From assembly GCA_000231825.2 (NCBI GenBank), contig JH720380.1, positions 220,812-284,811 of the forward strand: a stretch of 64,000 bases of DNA, written 5' to 3'. This document shows, in pieces, positions 14,275-26,446 of the stretch. A program made the translations under genes and the position numbers. This DNA is from Tetrahymena elliotti 4EA. Its lineage: Eukaryota > Ciliophora > Oligohymenophorea > Hymenostomatida > Tetrahymenidae. The notes beneath the pieces are model-generated. The model did not search any database, was not told where the DNA came from, and saw only the letters and a program-made list of their open reading frames with translations. Position 1 is the first letter of the stretch. Each line of letters begins with the position of its first letter.

Positions 14275-15359
14275 AAGAATAAAATTTACTGATTGAAGAC
14301 TTCTCTAATGATATAAAGCAAATCAGATTAATATTTTCAAAAACATTTAATGCGTTATATAAAAACATAATATAAGAATATATCATCTATCTATTTACTC
14401 AATAATAAATATTTCATTATTGCAATATCTTATGTATTAATTTTTTTTAAAATGACTTACTTACTCCACTTTTAGATTAAATTAAAGTGTCTATTTAAAA
14501 TATTCAATTTTTTTATTTATTTTTTAAAAAAATTTTCAAACAAGCTGATAAAATACATTCAAAATTTTTATTTATTGATCCAAAATATTTCAAATCACAA
14601 ACACGAAATCATTTAAACAAGTAAATAAGTTATTTTTAAATTATATTTTACCTTTCTTTATTGATTTATTAAATTATTCATTTTTAAAAAGATTATTCAA
14701 AAACACTTAATTCCACCACAATAATCTTTAGATGAAAATATTTAGATATTTATTTTTATTTTATTCATTAATTTTTATTTAACTCCGAAATATTTTTATT
14801 TTAGTCTTATTTTAATCTAATTTTAGTAGAAGTAATTTTATAAAAACCCTCTTTTTTCTTTAGCTTAACATTATAAATTTCATCTTTTTCTAAATTTTTA
14901 CTTATTTAATCAACAATAGTATAATTTTCAAATAATCTAAATAATAATTTATAAGATTAATTTATAAAATAATTTAATAAAATCAATATAGAATAACATT
15001 AAATATTCGATCACCTCAATAAGGAAATAAGCTATTTCATAAAATAAAATTAAAAGTACCAAGATGTTAAAGAAAAAATTTAAACTATCTTTTTTGTTCT
15101 TATGATTGTTTTTCACTATTTCTTTAATTTTAACTGCTTGGTTATATGAGCAATTTAACAAAACTAAAATAATTAATATCTCTATTATTCAAAAATATTT
15201 TATATAATTTTGAAATAAATAAAATTTACATAATAACATTAAAAATTGAAATGATAAGTTAAAGGATTTTATTAAATTTTAGAACGATTAATTATTTTAA
15301 ATGAATATTTCGTATTTTTTATTTTCATGATAAATCTAACTAACTCACTTTTTAAATGT
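14275..15359. other. Convergent intergenic region
   Basis: AT-rich 3' flanks of two convergent genes. On the - strand there are two weak coding-like pieces: a hydrophobic open stretch at about 14949-15161 lacking an ATG, and a Lys/Glu-rich one at about 14780-14930. They could be exons of a small gene, but no start or clean splice links them. Confidence 0.4.
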
Positions 15360-16099
15360 TCATTTATCTTTCCCTGCTTTCTTTGTAGAATTATTTGATT
15401 TAAAGCTGTAGTAGATACCTACAAATAGTTATACACAATGTAAAAGTGAATTATAGCCATTAGGATAAATTAAGAAAGGATCATTTGCCTTATATCCTAT
15501 AAGGGTCCATAGAGAGCTTGATATTCCACTGATTATTTATTACTTAATATTTATATAGCTTGAGCTTTAATTCTTTATTGCTTATATCTTTAAAAAATTG
15601 ATTTGATTAAAAACAAAGATTAAATGAAAGTGAAATAATACTATTGGCTCAAACTAGTATGAATCAGAAATAAATTAAACTATTGTACAAGAGATTCCTA
15701 AATATTTTTAATCAAGCATGTTTAAAATTACATATTCAATAGCAAAGACGGCTATGAGAGTAAATATTTTCTTAAACTCTTTTCTGAAATAGATAGATAA
15801 CAAAGCAAAAACTCCAAAGAGGATAGAATATTTTAAGCTTACTGAACTAAGAACTTCATTTTAAATTTTTTGTCCATATATAACCCATGAAAAATTCATA
15901 GCTGCACTCATTATATAGTAATTTGGAGGTATTGCATTATAGTTTTTGGACTTTAAGCAATCATAAAAAGCTGGTACTGGATTAAAGCAATTGATTGTAG
16001 CATAAACCTTTAAATGAAAAATGAAACATTATTTAAATTCTAATACTTCTAAAAGATATTTACATCAGCTATCTACTCCACGTTTTCATACATAAACAT
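15360..16099 (-). CDS. SWEET (MtN3/saliva) sugar transporter
   Basis: Exons 16064-16099, 15642-16007 and 15360-15587 join in phase and give 209 residues, a normal length for eukaryotic SWEETs (about 220-250). Two MtN3 repeats can be seen. The first has NCFNPVPAFYDCLKSKNYNA and NFSWVIYGQ. The second has GISCTIVQFISDSYQFEPI, IKNQSSSYINI, the very typical SSSLWTLIGYKANDPFLIYP, and NGYNSLLHCVQLFVGIYYSF. Family members have seven membrane helices (3+1+3) and move mono- or disaccharides across the plasma membrane or endomembranes by facilitated diffusion. The C-terminus is a short Lys-rich tail (KKAGKDK). The neighbours do not suggest a substrate. The paired proline of the first repeat and the WxxYG motif are seen directly; the transport role is inferred from the family. 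Confidence 0.85.
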
Positions 16100-17503
16100 T
16101 TCTATGTATAGCAAATAATTCAAAATACACCTATTAACTATTTTTATTCTCAGATATTATTAACTAAATATTTACTTTAATTTTTTTATTATATTGGTGG
16201 TGTATCAATTTTACTAGATCACAAAAAAATTGAGGGCTATTTAAGTAAATTTATATAATGAATGTAAATTATTATATTTAGTATAAATATTTTTAATGAA
16301 TGTAAAGTATTCTAAATGTTTATTAATTTAAACTAAATTCATTAATAGTTCTATAAATGGTCATTTTGAAAATAGATATTAATACTTAAGACCAAATTTT
16401 ATGATGAAATATTTATAGTTCTATTTAAAACAATACGAAATTAAGCAAAAAATGAAGCTACATCATCTTCTTTAGTTTACATTGACTGTTTTGTCTTTCA
16501 TTTAATATTTTTTTCACAAAATATCTTTTTTCAAATCTAAAGACTATCAAAAATAAACGCTAAAAATTTTTTCATGATTTTATCAGAATTTCCAATATAA
16601 GTTTCATCTAAACTTAAACTGAAAATGAAGAAACATCAAAAGCTAAAAAAATTTTTTTAGTCAATTAGAATGAATAACTTTTGTGGTATGAAATCTAAAT
16701 GTTTAAACATAAAGATAAATTGTTAAAATAAATTTTTATTTTTATATTGAAGTTTTTAATTTTTAAAAATGTGTGTTGAAAAATTCTCAGCTTAAATGAA
16801 AAGATAAAATTAATTCCAAATATTAAATTTTTAAACAAAGAATACAAATCATTCAGATTAAATTTACGAATAATTTTCAAATAATAGGCTGTTTATGTTT
16901 AAAATTAAAGTTTTTTTGTAGTGTATGAGTTGTAAATAAAATAAATTAATTTCAAATTAAAGAATAAAATTAGAATTTCAAGAAATTGAAATACTTAAAT
17001 TTATTAAATAAGATTTTGTTCCAGGTTATAATGAAATTTAATTAGTTTTCACATTTTTTGTTAAATATCAAGAATGAATTTAACCTCTTAAATAAATCAT
17101 TTTTAAAAGTTGAAAAAAGGAAAGAAATTGTTTGAAATAAATATAGAGTTGTTTTTTGCTATTTAAAGTTTTTTTGTTATAAAATTAATACTAAATAAAT
17201 ATGAAAAAGAAAAATATTAAATTTTATGCAAATAGATGTTGAAGGTTTTGAATATTAATAATAAGATACTTTAAGTGTATATATAAGGTAATGTTGTTAT
17301 TTTAAAGAGAGGTAATTAAATAGGATTATTATGTTTTTATTGATTAGTACTACTTAATTTATTGTTATTGTTAACTTAAAAATTTATTGAAAAGCTTAAT
17401 TATTTATTTTTAAAAGCTGAAAAAAAGCAATTATGTATCAATCACTGTTTTAAAAAATTAAAACAGTAGTAAGTAAGTAGTTTATTTTTAAAGAATTGTT
17501 CTT
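16100..17503. other. Intergenic region between two tandem - strand genes
   Basis: AT-rich, promoter side of the SWEET gene and 3' flank of the FHA gene. An open stretch at 16695-16880 on the - strand is short, Phe/Asn/Lys-rich and without splice partners. I see no gene here. Confidence 0.55.
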
Positions 17504-20500
17504 TCAGATACTTTTTGGTTAGGATAATTATATAACTTGAATGTTTATTAGACAAATTCTAAAAGAAAAATCAGGGGTAATCAAGAATGGTTCACTTACT
17601 TCTCCCTTTGGAGACATTCTCATCCAGATTCCATTTAGACTTCCTTCATCATACATTATAAATTTATTTTAAGCATAAACAATCTTAGCATGAACACTGC
17701 TTATTGATTACTCTCTGATTTAGATATCACATCTTTCTTTATCTCTGCCAAATTTTATTGAACCCTATTCTTACATAATGTATTCGTAAGTTTTTTTGTC
17801 TTAATTTCTCTTTGTTTCAATTGATATTTTCCCTTTTTCTTCCTGTAAATTATGATAGATAAAAAGAATGAAGTAATGTACTTCAAATATATAAAATTTT
17901 AAAGAATAAAAAATTTACATTCAAATCTAATATTTTAATTTCTGAGCTGACTGAAAGTTAAATAAGCATGTTTTTTTTCAGACAGATTTCTTTTAATTTA
18001 ATAAAAGTTCCTTGCTTTGAACCTTTGTCTCTCAGATAAAAGGATAGATTATCAAAAAATATCTCAGAATGGTAAGAAGAAATTTTATTTTCATTAGGGA
18101 AATTAACAGTATTATTCTCATGACGACCAAAAGAAACTCCATCTGTAGTTACACAATGATCAATATGGATTGAACCATCAGGTGATTTAATACGTATCCT
18201 CATTTAATAAGATTTCTTTAATGAAGTTAAATCAAATGGGTTAAATGAAAGTGTAGGAGTCTTTTTAGATAGTTGATTAATTAAAATTTAATATTCTTAT
18301 GATTTGTTGCTTTTTATGCGTTTGTTAAATATTTATTAGGTCTATCTCCCTTCAAGTTAGAAACTTTTATTCTGTATATTACTGTTCTAGCTTTAGTAAT
18401 ATTCTGTGTTTGCATTTTAGTTGTTTTATGATGGCTATGAAGCTGCATCTATCTAGTCTTGATTGTTTTAATTTTGGGTCTTTTGAAATGCAATGTTTTG
18501 ATTATTAAAAATTACTGATTTGTTAAAATCTATTTCTCCACTTTAAGTTCTTACTATAGATTAGCGATAGTTATTATTTTAAATAAAAGATTATTTTGAT
18601 GGACTGCGTTGTTTAGGGTTTAAAGGACAGATTATTGTAGATCCTTATAGTTATACACTTTCTCTTGGATAACCTCCCTACATGTTCATTAAATTTTAAG
18701 ACTCTTAAAAGGAATTAACAATTTTTTAAGTTGATTTAGGATTAATCAGAGTAGATTCTTAAAACTATTCATTATTATTTTTTAATCTATTATTTTAGAT
18801 GGGATTTATGAGAGTAGATTCCTAAAATTATTCATTATTATTGTTTAATTTGTTGTTTTGTATAGGATCTATGAGAGTAGATTCTTAAAGTTAATTTTAT
18901 TCAGCAGCATTATTTTTATTATTATAATTTATTGGATTAATTAATGTTGATTCTTAAAATTCACTTACACCTCTCACCTATCTAAGGATTTAATTAGTAC
19001 CGAAATTATTGTTATTTGAAGGTGGATTAATAAGTGTTGATTCTTAAAATTAATTAATTTGCTAAGATTAGCCTGCAAAATTGTTGTTACACAAAGTTGA
19101 TTCTGCAAATTAATCTTCTATTTTACTTGCTTTATTTTAATTGCTTTTTAAATCATTATTTTATTTTTAATTATTTAACTATTAATTTTTTTGAAAATTA
19201 TTTTGGATTGGAAAAGTTACTGAATCTTAAAATTAATTGTTGATATTTTTATTTATATTATTTTATGGTAAAAGTATTGATTCTTAAAATTGATCTTGTT
19301 GAGTATTTTTACTCTTTTAAAAGTGAGGTTGGTTAGGTTCTATAAGGACGGAATCACAGAATTCTGATATTTAATTATTGGCTTTAGATTGCTAAGGAGT
19401 TGAAGTCATTGAATCTTAATAATATTATTGTGCATTTGATGCAGATACTGTTTTTTAATATACTAATGAAGGATTATTCTTAAGAAAAGTAGAGTCGTTT
19501 GTTTGTTAATCAGAATTTAACATAATTGAATCAGCAAAAATATTTTATTCATTTTTTGGTGTTTCACACCTATCATTTTTAGGAAATAGTTTTTAACCTT
19601 TATTATTTTATTAGCTATTGTTAATGTTGTTAGAAGAGTAGCTACTATTTGTTAGAATCACAGATTCTTGAAATTACTCCTAGTTTTATCTTTTTTGATC
19701 ATTTTGAATGTAAGTAGAACATCCGAAAGATTCTGCAAAATTCTTTTATGTTTTGTTTTCATTTTAAGTTCCTGCAAATAGCCCTGATTCTGCAAATTTT
19801 TTATCTTTATTAGCAACATTAGGAATTGAAGACATCTTAATAGAATTCATCATACTATCTGCCAAAGATTAAGACTCAGCTGATTTATCTTTTTCTTCGA
19901 TTGGGTGAAGAATAGAATTCTTTGCTATTTTAAAAATGATTATTATAAATTAAATTAAAAGAAGAAAAGATAATTTACCTCCCATAGAAGGTGGATTAAA
20001 GTATTAGATAGATTCACTTTAACATCTATTTACATCTAAACCTACATTAAATGTCTCTAATGTTTGATTATCTTTTTACATTAAAATAGTACTTTCAGCA
20101 AACTAAGAATCAGCGTTACCTTCTTTTTGTTAAATATTTATGTCTTTTTTATAAAATTAGATATAACTATTAAATATTCTAGATAGATTATTTATAAAAA
20201 ACCCATAATAAAATAATTTTTAATCTATTTCAAAAGAGTGAGACAAATTTTTAAATAATTAAATTAGTTTTATATTCAAATTTTAATTATAAAATTTTTT
20301 TAAAAATCTGAATTTGAAAAATAAAATAAAATTTTACCTTGGTTATTTTGATTATTTAAAGAAATTGATTCTCTATTATTTTTATCTTTTTACTTAAAAT
20401 TTATACTTATTCTTTTCTTTTGTTGACTACTGTTTTGAATTATACTATCTGGATAGAATATGCTTTCAGCAAACTCAGGGTTTGCAGGAGTTGTGTTTGT

Positions 20501-22360
20501 AGAAATAGGGTCTTATTATATAGATTCTTTAATTTCTATTTTATCTTTATTATTATTATTTTTATCATCTGTTTAGTTGTTTAAATGATTGGCTGTTGTA
20601 CATAAAGTAAATTCCTCACTTCCTTTTCTTAATCCTTTATTAGAACTTTGATTACTTATCATAAAAGAGCTTTATCCTTATTTTTAATTTAAGTTAGTAG
20701 TTATGTTAGATGAGTTATGCTACCAATTTTCTTTTTTACCAGATATCTCACCTAAGTATTATTTCTCCAAATTTTAAGAGTCTTTTTAAATAATAAAATC
20801 ATAAATTTAAATTAAAAAAACAAAATTTTTACCTGACTAATCATTTGAATCTAATGTATCAATGCTCAGCTTTTTATATGGAACATTTAATATTAAAGAA
20901 GAATTTAGTTAGCTACTGTTGGTATTCATGAGATTCTAAATCTTTTAAAAATAAAAATATATTATAAGACTTAAATTTTTAAGTTATTTATATGCTAATA
21001 GTTGAACCTATTATTAGCTTTTATTATCTTATGAGCCAAATAAAATTTAATAAAGATATGTTTATACCTACTAATGGAGAATATTTTCTTTGGCTTTGTC
21101 TTATATCCCTCCAGAACTATAAAGGGATAATAAATTTAATAGATCTAGTTTATGCTGGTTAGTGAAAAACTAATACTGTTCTGTGTATTTAATGGCATTA
21201 AAAATATCTGAGAGCCAAAATATTTTTTCAATATCATCACGCTTACATTCAAAAGATATTTCTATCTGGCGAACTGTGTATAAAGGAAGTATAAGCTAAA
21301 TTATAAAGCCATCTAAACCCCATGAATCAATGATAGGAAATAATGAATTAAATTATATCATTTATAAAAGAGCATTTACCATACGAGTATTCCACATCAG
21401 AAAACATTTTTCTGATGAAACTTTTTCAACTAACTCAATCATTTTTTTCTTTTAACGCTCAGTTGTCTTGATGCATCTTGAAAAAACACGTGTTTTACTT
21501 GTCTGAATCTTTTTGTTACCTTTACTTTCTTCTATCATTTCCATTAACTTTATAAATGTTTATTCTGGATGTGTAAAATTTTCTGTAATTTTCTTATAGA
21601 TATCATTAGTTTCTGAATTAATTTGCTAACTAAGTTGCTAAGAACTGCTATTGCTGCTGGCATTACTGCTACTATTTTACATATTTTACTTGCTACTTTG
21701 ACTATTCTACTAAGCTATATCAGTGTTTGTATTCCTAGTATATGATGCTAATACAAATTAATCATTCTATCCTTAATTTACCTACTAAGATTAGCTTGAA
21801 TTTGAATTTGAGCTTAAATTTAAGTTAGTACTATTGCTGAGATTATTAGCCAAATCATCAGGGAAATCAAAGGCTGCTTAGTTGCTTGTATTTTTATTTG
21901 CAGTACATGATTGTGTTCCTGATTAAGGATTTGTTTGCTAATTGTTTTTTTTTGCAATCTAAGGTGAGAGTGTTATGGAATTCGAATACTTGATTGAAAT
22001 AATTTAGTTTTGTAATTAAGGAGAATATTTGCTCTGATCAAACAAACTTTTATGAGTGTTAACGCTTAATAAAAACTTTTCATAATTCTCTTTTAGTATA
22101 TGAGTCCATATTAAAAACTTTTAATAATGCAATAGACTAAGTACTTAAGTTTTATCCTTAAATTTTTCATAATTATATGTAGAGTAAGATTTTATCATTT
22201 TTTTACCATCAACTTATTTTTTTATGAAGTGAGCTTCATATAATGACATATTTGCAAACTAAATAAATTTTATAGTTTCTTGGCAAGTCCAATCCAAAGG
22301 GTTCTTGGGAAGGATCTTCATTAGCCTAAAAAACAACTGAGTTTAATCAAAAGTATCCAT
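17504..22360 (-). CDS. SAM domain plus tandem FHA domain protein with QES repeats
   Basis: Six exons (21068-22360, 20833-20941, 20338-20781, 19979-20143, 17919-19924, 17504-17842) join in phase to 1451 residues. Residues about 20-100 resemble a SAM domain (PLDWTCQETIKFIQFANMSL, FIKKQVDGKKM). Then come an Asn/Ser/Gln-rich linker and a folded region around residues 270-430 with no family I know (FNSLFPIIDSWGLDGFIIQL). Residues about 460-1085 carry some 20 degenerate copies of a QF(Q/A)(E/D)S(T/I/V)L motif. Two FHA domains end the protein: residues about 1245-1325 (GVSFGRHENNTVNF, KISSYHSEI, LRDKGSKQGTFI) and 1340-1451 (IKFGRDKERCDIQI, SISSVHAKI, MYDEGSLNGIW). Both keep the GR, SxxH and G-S-x-(N/Q)-G residues that bind phosphothreonine in this family. 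A role as a phospho-dependent scaffold is inference. Confidence 0.85.
18690..20940 (-). repeat. QES repeat region inside the SAM/FHA gene
   Basis: On the - strand the protein repeats a short motif at irregular spacing: QFQESTLINP (five nearly identical copies at about 18720-19060), QFAESTLC, FQDSVTFP, FQESILLP, FCDSVLIEP, FADSIML, FQESVILT, FAESFG, FAESGLF, FADSQ-type, FAESTIL, SESIQYFNPP, FAESIFYP. The spacers are Asn/Gln-rich. Similarity is clear at the protein level; at the DNA level only the copies nearest the FHA domains look recently duplicated. Confidence 0.8.
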
Positions 22361-23325
22361 ACTAAAATGTGATATGTGCCTATAAATTTTTAGTCAATCT
22401 ACCTATATTAATAAGCCTAATTATTGAGTATAATTTGTTTTTTATAGTAATACTTAGTAAGAATAAATAAGTTTAATTTATTTTTTAATCAAATTCTCTT
22501 TGAATAATAAAAATATAAAAGCTATTAAGCAAAATCCTTTCTTTGATTTGATAAAATCTCTAAGCTACAACTCAATCATGTTTATATTTACTTAATTATT
22601 CTTTAGTTTTTCCTTCTAAACATCAACCAAATATGCCAAAAAAGAGAGTGTTTTATGCTTTTCTTAATTCGCAGATACTTCATTTTTAGAATTGTTATTG
22701 TAGAAAAAAAAAACTATTTTTCAATAATTTAAACATTTTTATCAAATAAATAAAATAAAATCTAGATAAATTAGATTTTTAAAGTTTCGTTTTATTTTAT
22801 TTTAAAAATTTTTAAATTATGAATAATTCTTAAATTATCTTTTTTAAGTTTTTTAAGCATTTTATTTTGATTAAATACTTTAAGAATAAAAAAAACTACT
22901 AAAGTAAACGATCAAATAAATATTTAATTTAGTTTTTAAAAAAAAATAAAGAAATCAATGACTCATTTAGCAATAGAATTTTTTCATAGAATGGTTAAAA
23001 GAAAGATGGATTGTTATTTTTAATAATCGATCCATCAATAAATGAGATGTAATCAATTCATTCATGAAGGATTTATTTGATATTTTATTTTCAATAAAAT
23101 TCTTATTACTATTTATTTGATTTAAATAAAACTTAATCATTTAATTAAATTGATAATTAAGGATATCGATAATTGTTTGTAAAGTTAATAATTCTTTATA
23201 AATGTTTATAGTTAAATGCTTTGAATTAAAAAAAAAATTTACTGAAGTATTATAATTTTTAACATTATTTTTTAGTTCAAAGCTTTAAAAATAATATTGT
23301 ATATTAGTGATTACTTTACACAAAG
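22361..23325. other. Divergent intergenic region
   Basis: About 1 kb, AT-rich, between divergent genes and so expected to hold two promoters. No other feature seen. Confidence 0.6.
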
Positions 23326-25159
23326 ATGTCTTAAGAATAATCTGGATAAAATAATATTAAAGAAAGCTCAATGACAAACTCTTAAGGGCTATCTCATCAT
23401 CATTAATATTATAGTGATTCTCCTTTTAATATGCATAAATCTGATAAATTTCACTAAAATGAATCAAAATAATCTATTCATAGTCTTTCAAATGTTTAAA
23501 ATAGAAATTAATCTTTTGAAAAATTGCAAGATTTTGTTGAAAAAGAAGAGCATTCTAATCCTCATTTGCACTCAATGGGTAATTAAAATGCTAGCAAAAC
23601 TAGCTTTAGAAGATTAAGCAATGCTAATATGAATCGTCTAAGTGAATTTCATAGTCAGTTATTATTGAACATACAAAATAAAAACAAGTAGAGATAATCA
23701 ATTTTACAAGCTTCTGCCCTTAATTTTAATTTTGATGATATGATTGATAAAGTTTAAGAAATTGAAAATGGTAAACTAGTTGTAAAAATAGGTGATCAAG
23801 TGAATAGATATACTATTGGTCCCAATCTGCTCCCCTTTTTAGATTAAGAAACAAAATAGAATATCTCTGATATATAAAAGCCTCTTTACTAACGTATTCC
23901 CATCTATCTTTCTTGGTTTTTTGTATTTTATGCAACTGTAAATGGAGCTTGTATTCCTCCTTGGATTATGTACATACCTGCTGAAAAATATCTTCGTATT
24001 TCATGGAGATTTTTAATGCAAACAATTATGATGATTCCTTTCCTGTTTTATGAACGAAGAAATATTCCATAAGATAAAAAACACTAATATAAATTAAGCT
24101 ATATTTTTAAATTAGATCATATTAAGAAAGTTTATATGGTGGCATTTACAAATTCTATCTGGTTTACAATGGTTTTATTTGCTTCTGAGTGGAATTTTAT
24201 ATCTCATGCTTTAGTGCTTTCTGGACTTAGCTAATTTTTTTTTAGCATAAATAGACTTATTAACAAAGAAGAAAACCACAATTATGAATCTGGTGGCTAA
24301 GCTATGGTAATCTTTGGTGTTCTATGTATTTTTGCTGATACAATAACTTATAATCCAGATGAAGCTCCACCCTCAACCAATAATTACATTAATTCATTTG
24401 TCTTTTTTCGTGAACCATGGCAAAGATTAATTATTGGTAACTTTACGGCTATTTTAGTTAGTTTTTTGATGTTTAAAATGTCTAAGCATCAGGCAGAATC
24501 TAGATAAATATATCCTTAATTTTTATCTATGACACTTGTATTCTTTTTTACATCTATTAATATGACCATGAGTAGCTATTTTTTTGCTGGAAGTTACCTT
24601 CTACGTGATTCTTTTTTGGGATGGTTAGGTATTTTCAGTAGTGAGTAATTTAGTAGCTTTTTATTCATGAGCATTATTCTTGGTATGGGTAATTTTGTCA
24701 CAAATGTATTGATTAATAAGCTGTTTGAGCCTATTGTTCCAGCAACTGTTTCCCTTTTTGAGCCTATATTTAGTACAATTATACTATAGCTTGTAGGAGT
24801 TTAAATTATGCCTAGTAAAATTTTTTTAAAAGATAAATAATATATAATATTTACCTTATTTATTTTTCTACTTCACTATTTTATATTGACTTACTTCTTT
24901 ATTTATAAAAATTAATAAAGGAGGTTTAGCTTGTTTGGGTTATTGTTTTATAGTTCCTGGGTTATTTGTAATAGTTTTAGGTTAGCATTTATTAAGTGTT
25001 AAGAAAAAATAGGATGAAGAAATATAAATTTAGCAATAATTACAGGAGGAAGTTAATAGACTAGAGGCATTATAGTTCTTAGAAAATTAGGAAAGCCATG
25101 AATCTAGTAGTAATAATAGTAGTGAAAATAATGATAGTGTGAAATCGATAGGTTAATGA
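23326..25159 (+). CDS. EamA/DMT-type membrane transporter, paralogue 1
   Basis: Exons 23326-24814 and 24921-25159 give 575 residues. The first 200 residues are a polar Ser/Asn/Gln-rich cytoplasmic part. Then about ten membrane helices follow, beginning LSWFFVFYATVNGACIPPWI, with EKYLRISWRF, AMVIFGVLCIFADTI, SIILGMGNFVTNVLINKLFE, and the closing FEPIFSTIILQLVGVQ and GYCFIVPGLFVIVLGQ. The pattern of two halves, the late FEPI-x5-I-x3-LVG helix and its glycine-rich partner is that of drug/metabolite transporters with EamA domains. The C-terminal tail is Gln/Glu/Ser-rich. The intron (106 nt) lies in phase 1 right after the MP of the penultimate helix. Substrate unknown. Two paralogues follow downstream on the same strand. 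Confidence 0.8.
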
Positions 25160-26446
25160 ATACAAATTCGGCACATATTTGAAAAAACACACAATAAATA
25201 TTCTAGCATATAAATTTTGTTCTTTCAATCAAATATAAAATAAAGTTAAGAATAAGCTAATTAAATGATTTTAATGTACATAATAATATAAATTTTGTTT
25301 ATATGTTGTAAACATTTATTTACTACTTGAAGATCTAAAAATTCATAAATTATATTTAAAATACATGCTTTCACAAAAATTCTATTTTTTGAATTGAAAA
25401 TAAAGATAAAATGTTAAATTGTGTTAAAATACTATTTTGGTGTATTTAAAATAAGTAAACTATTACTGACTAATTTAGAATTCTCACATTTCTTAAATAT
25501 TTTAATAAACTTCTTTCTATTCCCTAAATTTTTTATAAAAGTTAATAAATAATGTAAATCTGTTTATTTAAATTTAATTTGATTCATATTTGAAGAAATT
25601 TATTTTCTTCTTTCTTTATAAAAAAATAAAAGATTATTTTAAATTTAAATTAAAACAAAATTTTGTGATAATTTAATTAATTAATATTGAAATATATTAT
25701 GCATTAATAACACTATTTGGGAGATGATATGATTGTCTATTACAATTAAATTTTCTATTTTATAAATAAAAGAGCTTAAAATTTTAGTTCATATTTCTTT
25801 AAATGTCTATAATTCTTCAAAAAATGTTAATTGAATAAATATCTTGAATATAAATAGAGATTTTGTATATTTTCAGGCTGCTTAATATTTTCTTAAGTTA
25901 AATTACAACTTTTAGTGATAATAAGAAATTTCTTGTTTTAAAATTTTATCAAATTATTTTACAATAATAAAAAATTCTTATTGATATTCCATTTTCATAG
26001 ATAGAAAATAAAGAGATATTTTAATTTAAAAATTAGTCAAATAAAAAAATAAAATTTAAAGTAAAAAGTAAAAAATAAAAATACCAAATAACATATCAAT
26101 TAAATAAGTTTGAGTCATAGTTAAGTAAAAAGAATAGAAGAAAGAATCAATATCTATCTATGCATATATGTATGTAATTCGAACATAATGGATCAGCAAT
26201 AATAGCAATAATGTGTTGAGATAAATAAAAACAAAATATTGAATGAACGATAATTAATAGATATACTGAGAAAGATTATTTTTGACTGTAAAAAATTAAA
26301 TTTTTTATACTATTTGACTAATAAAGTTTCTAGATGGTTATTGTCTGTAATTAATAATTTATTTGTAAATAAATATTTGGTATTTTAAAGAGAAAAATAC
26401 TAACTTTATTTTATTTTTTCTAAATTACTCACAAGCAATAATCTAA
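25160..26446. other. Intergenic region
   Basis: AT-rich spacer between two tandem transporter paralogues. No gene or repeat seen. Confidence 0.6.

Noticed and set aside
14949..15161. A 70-codon hydrophobic - strand frame beside a Lys/Glu-rich one.
   Set aside because: It starts at TTG with no ATG upstream before a TGA, and no splice pair links it convincingly to the second piece.
16695..16880. A 61-codon - strand frame.
   Set aside because: Short, Phe/Asn/Lys-rich, without splice sites or similarity; typical chance frame.
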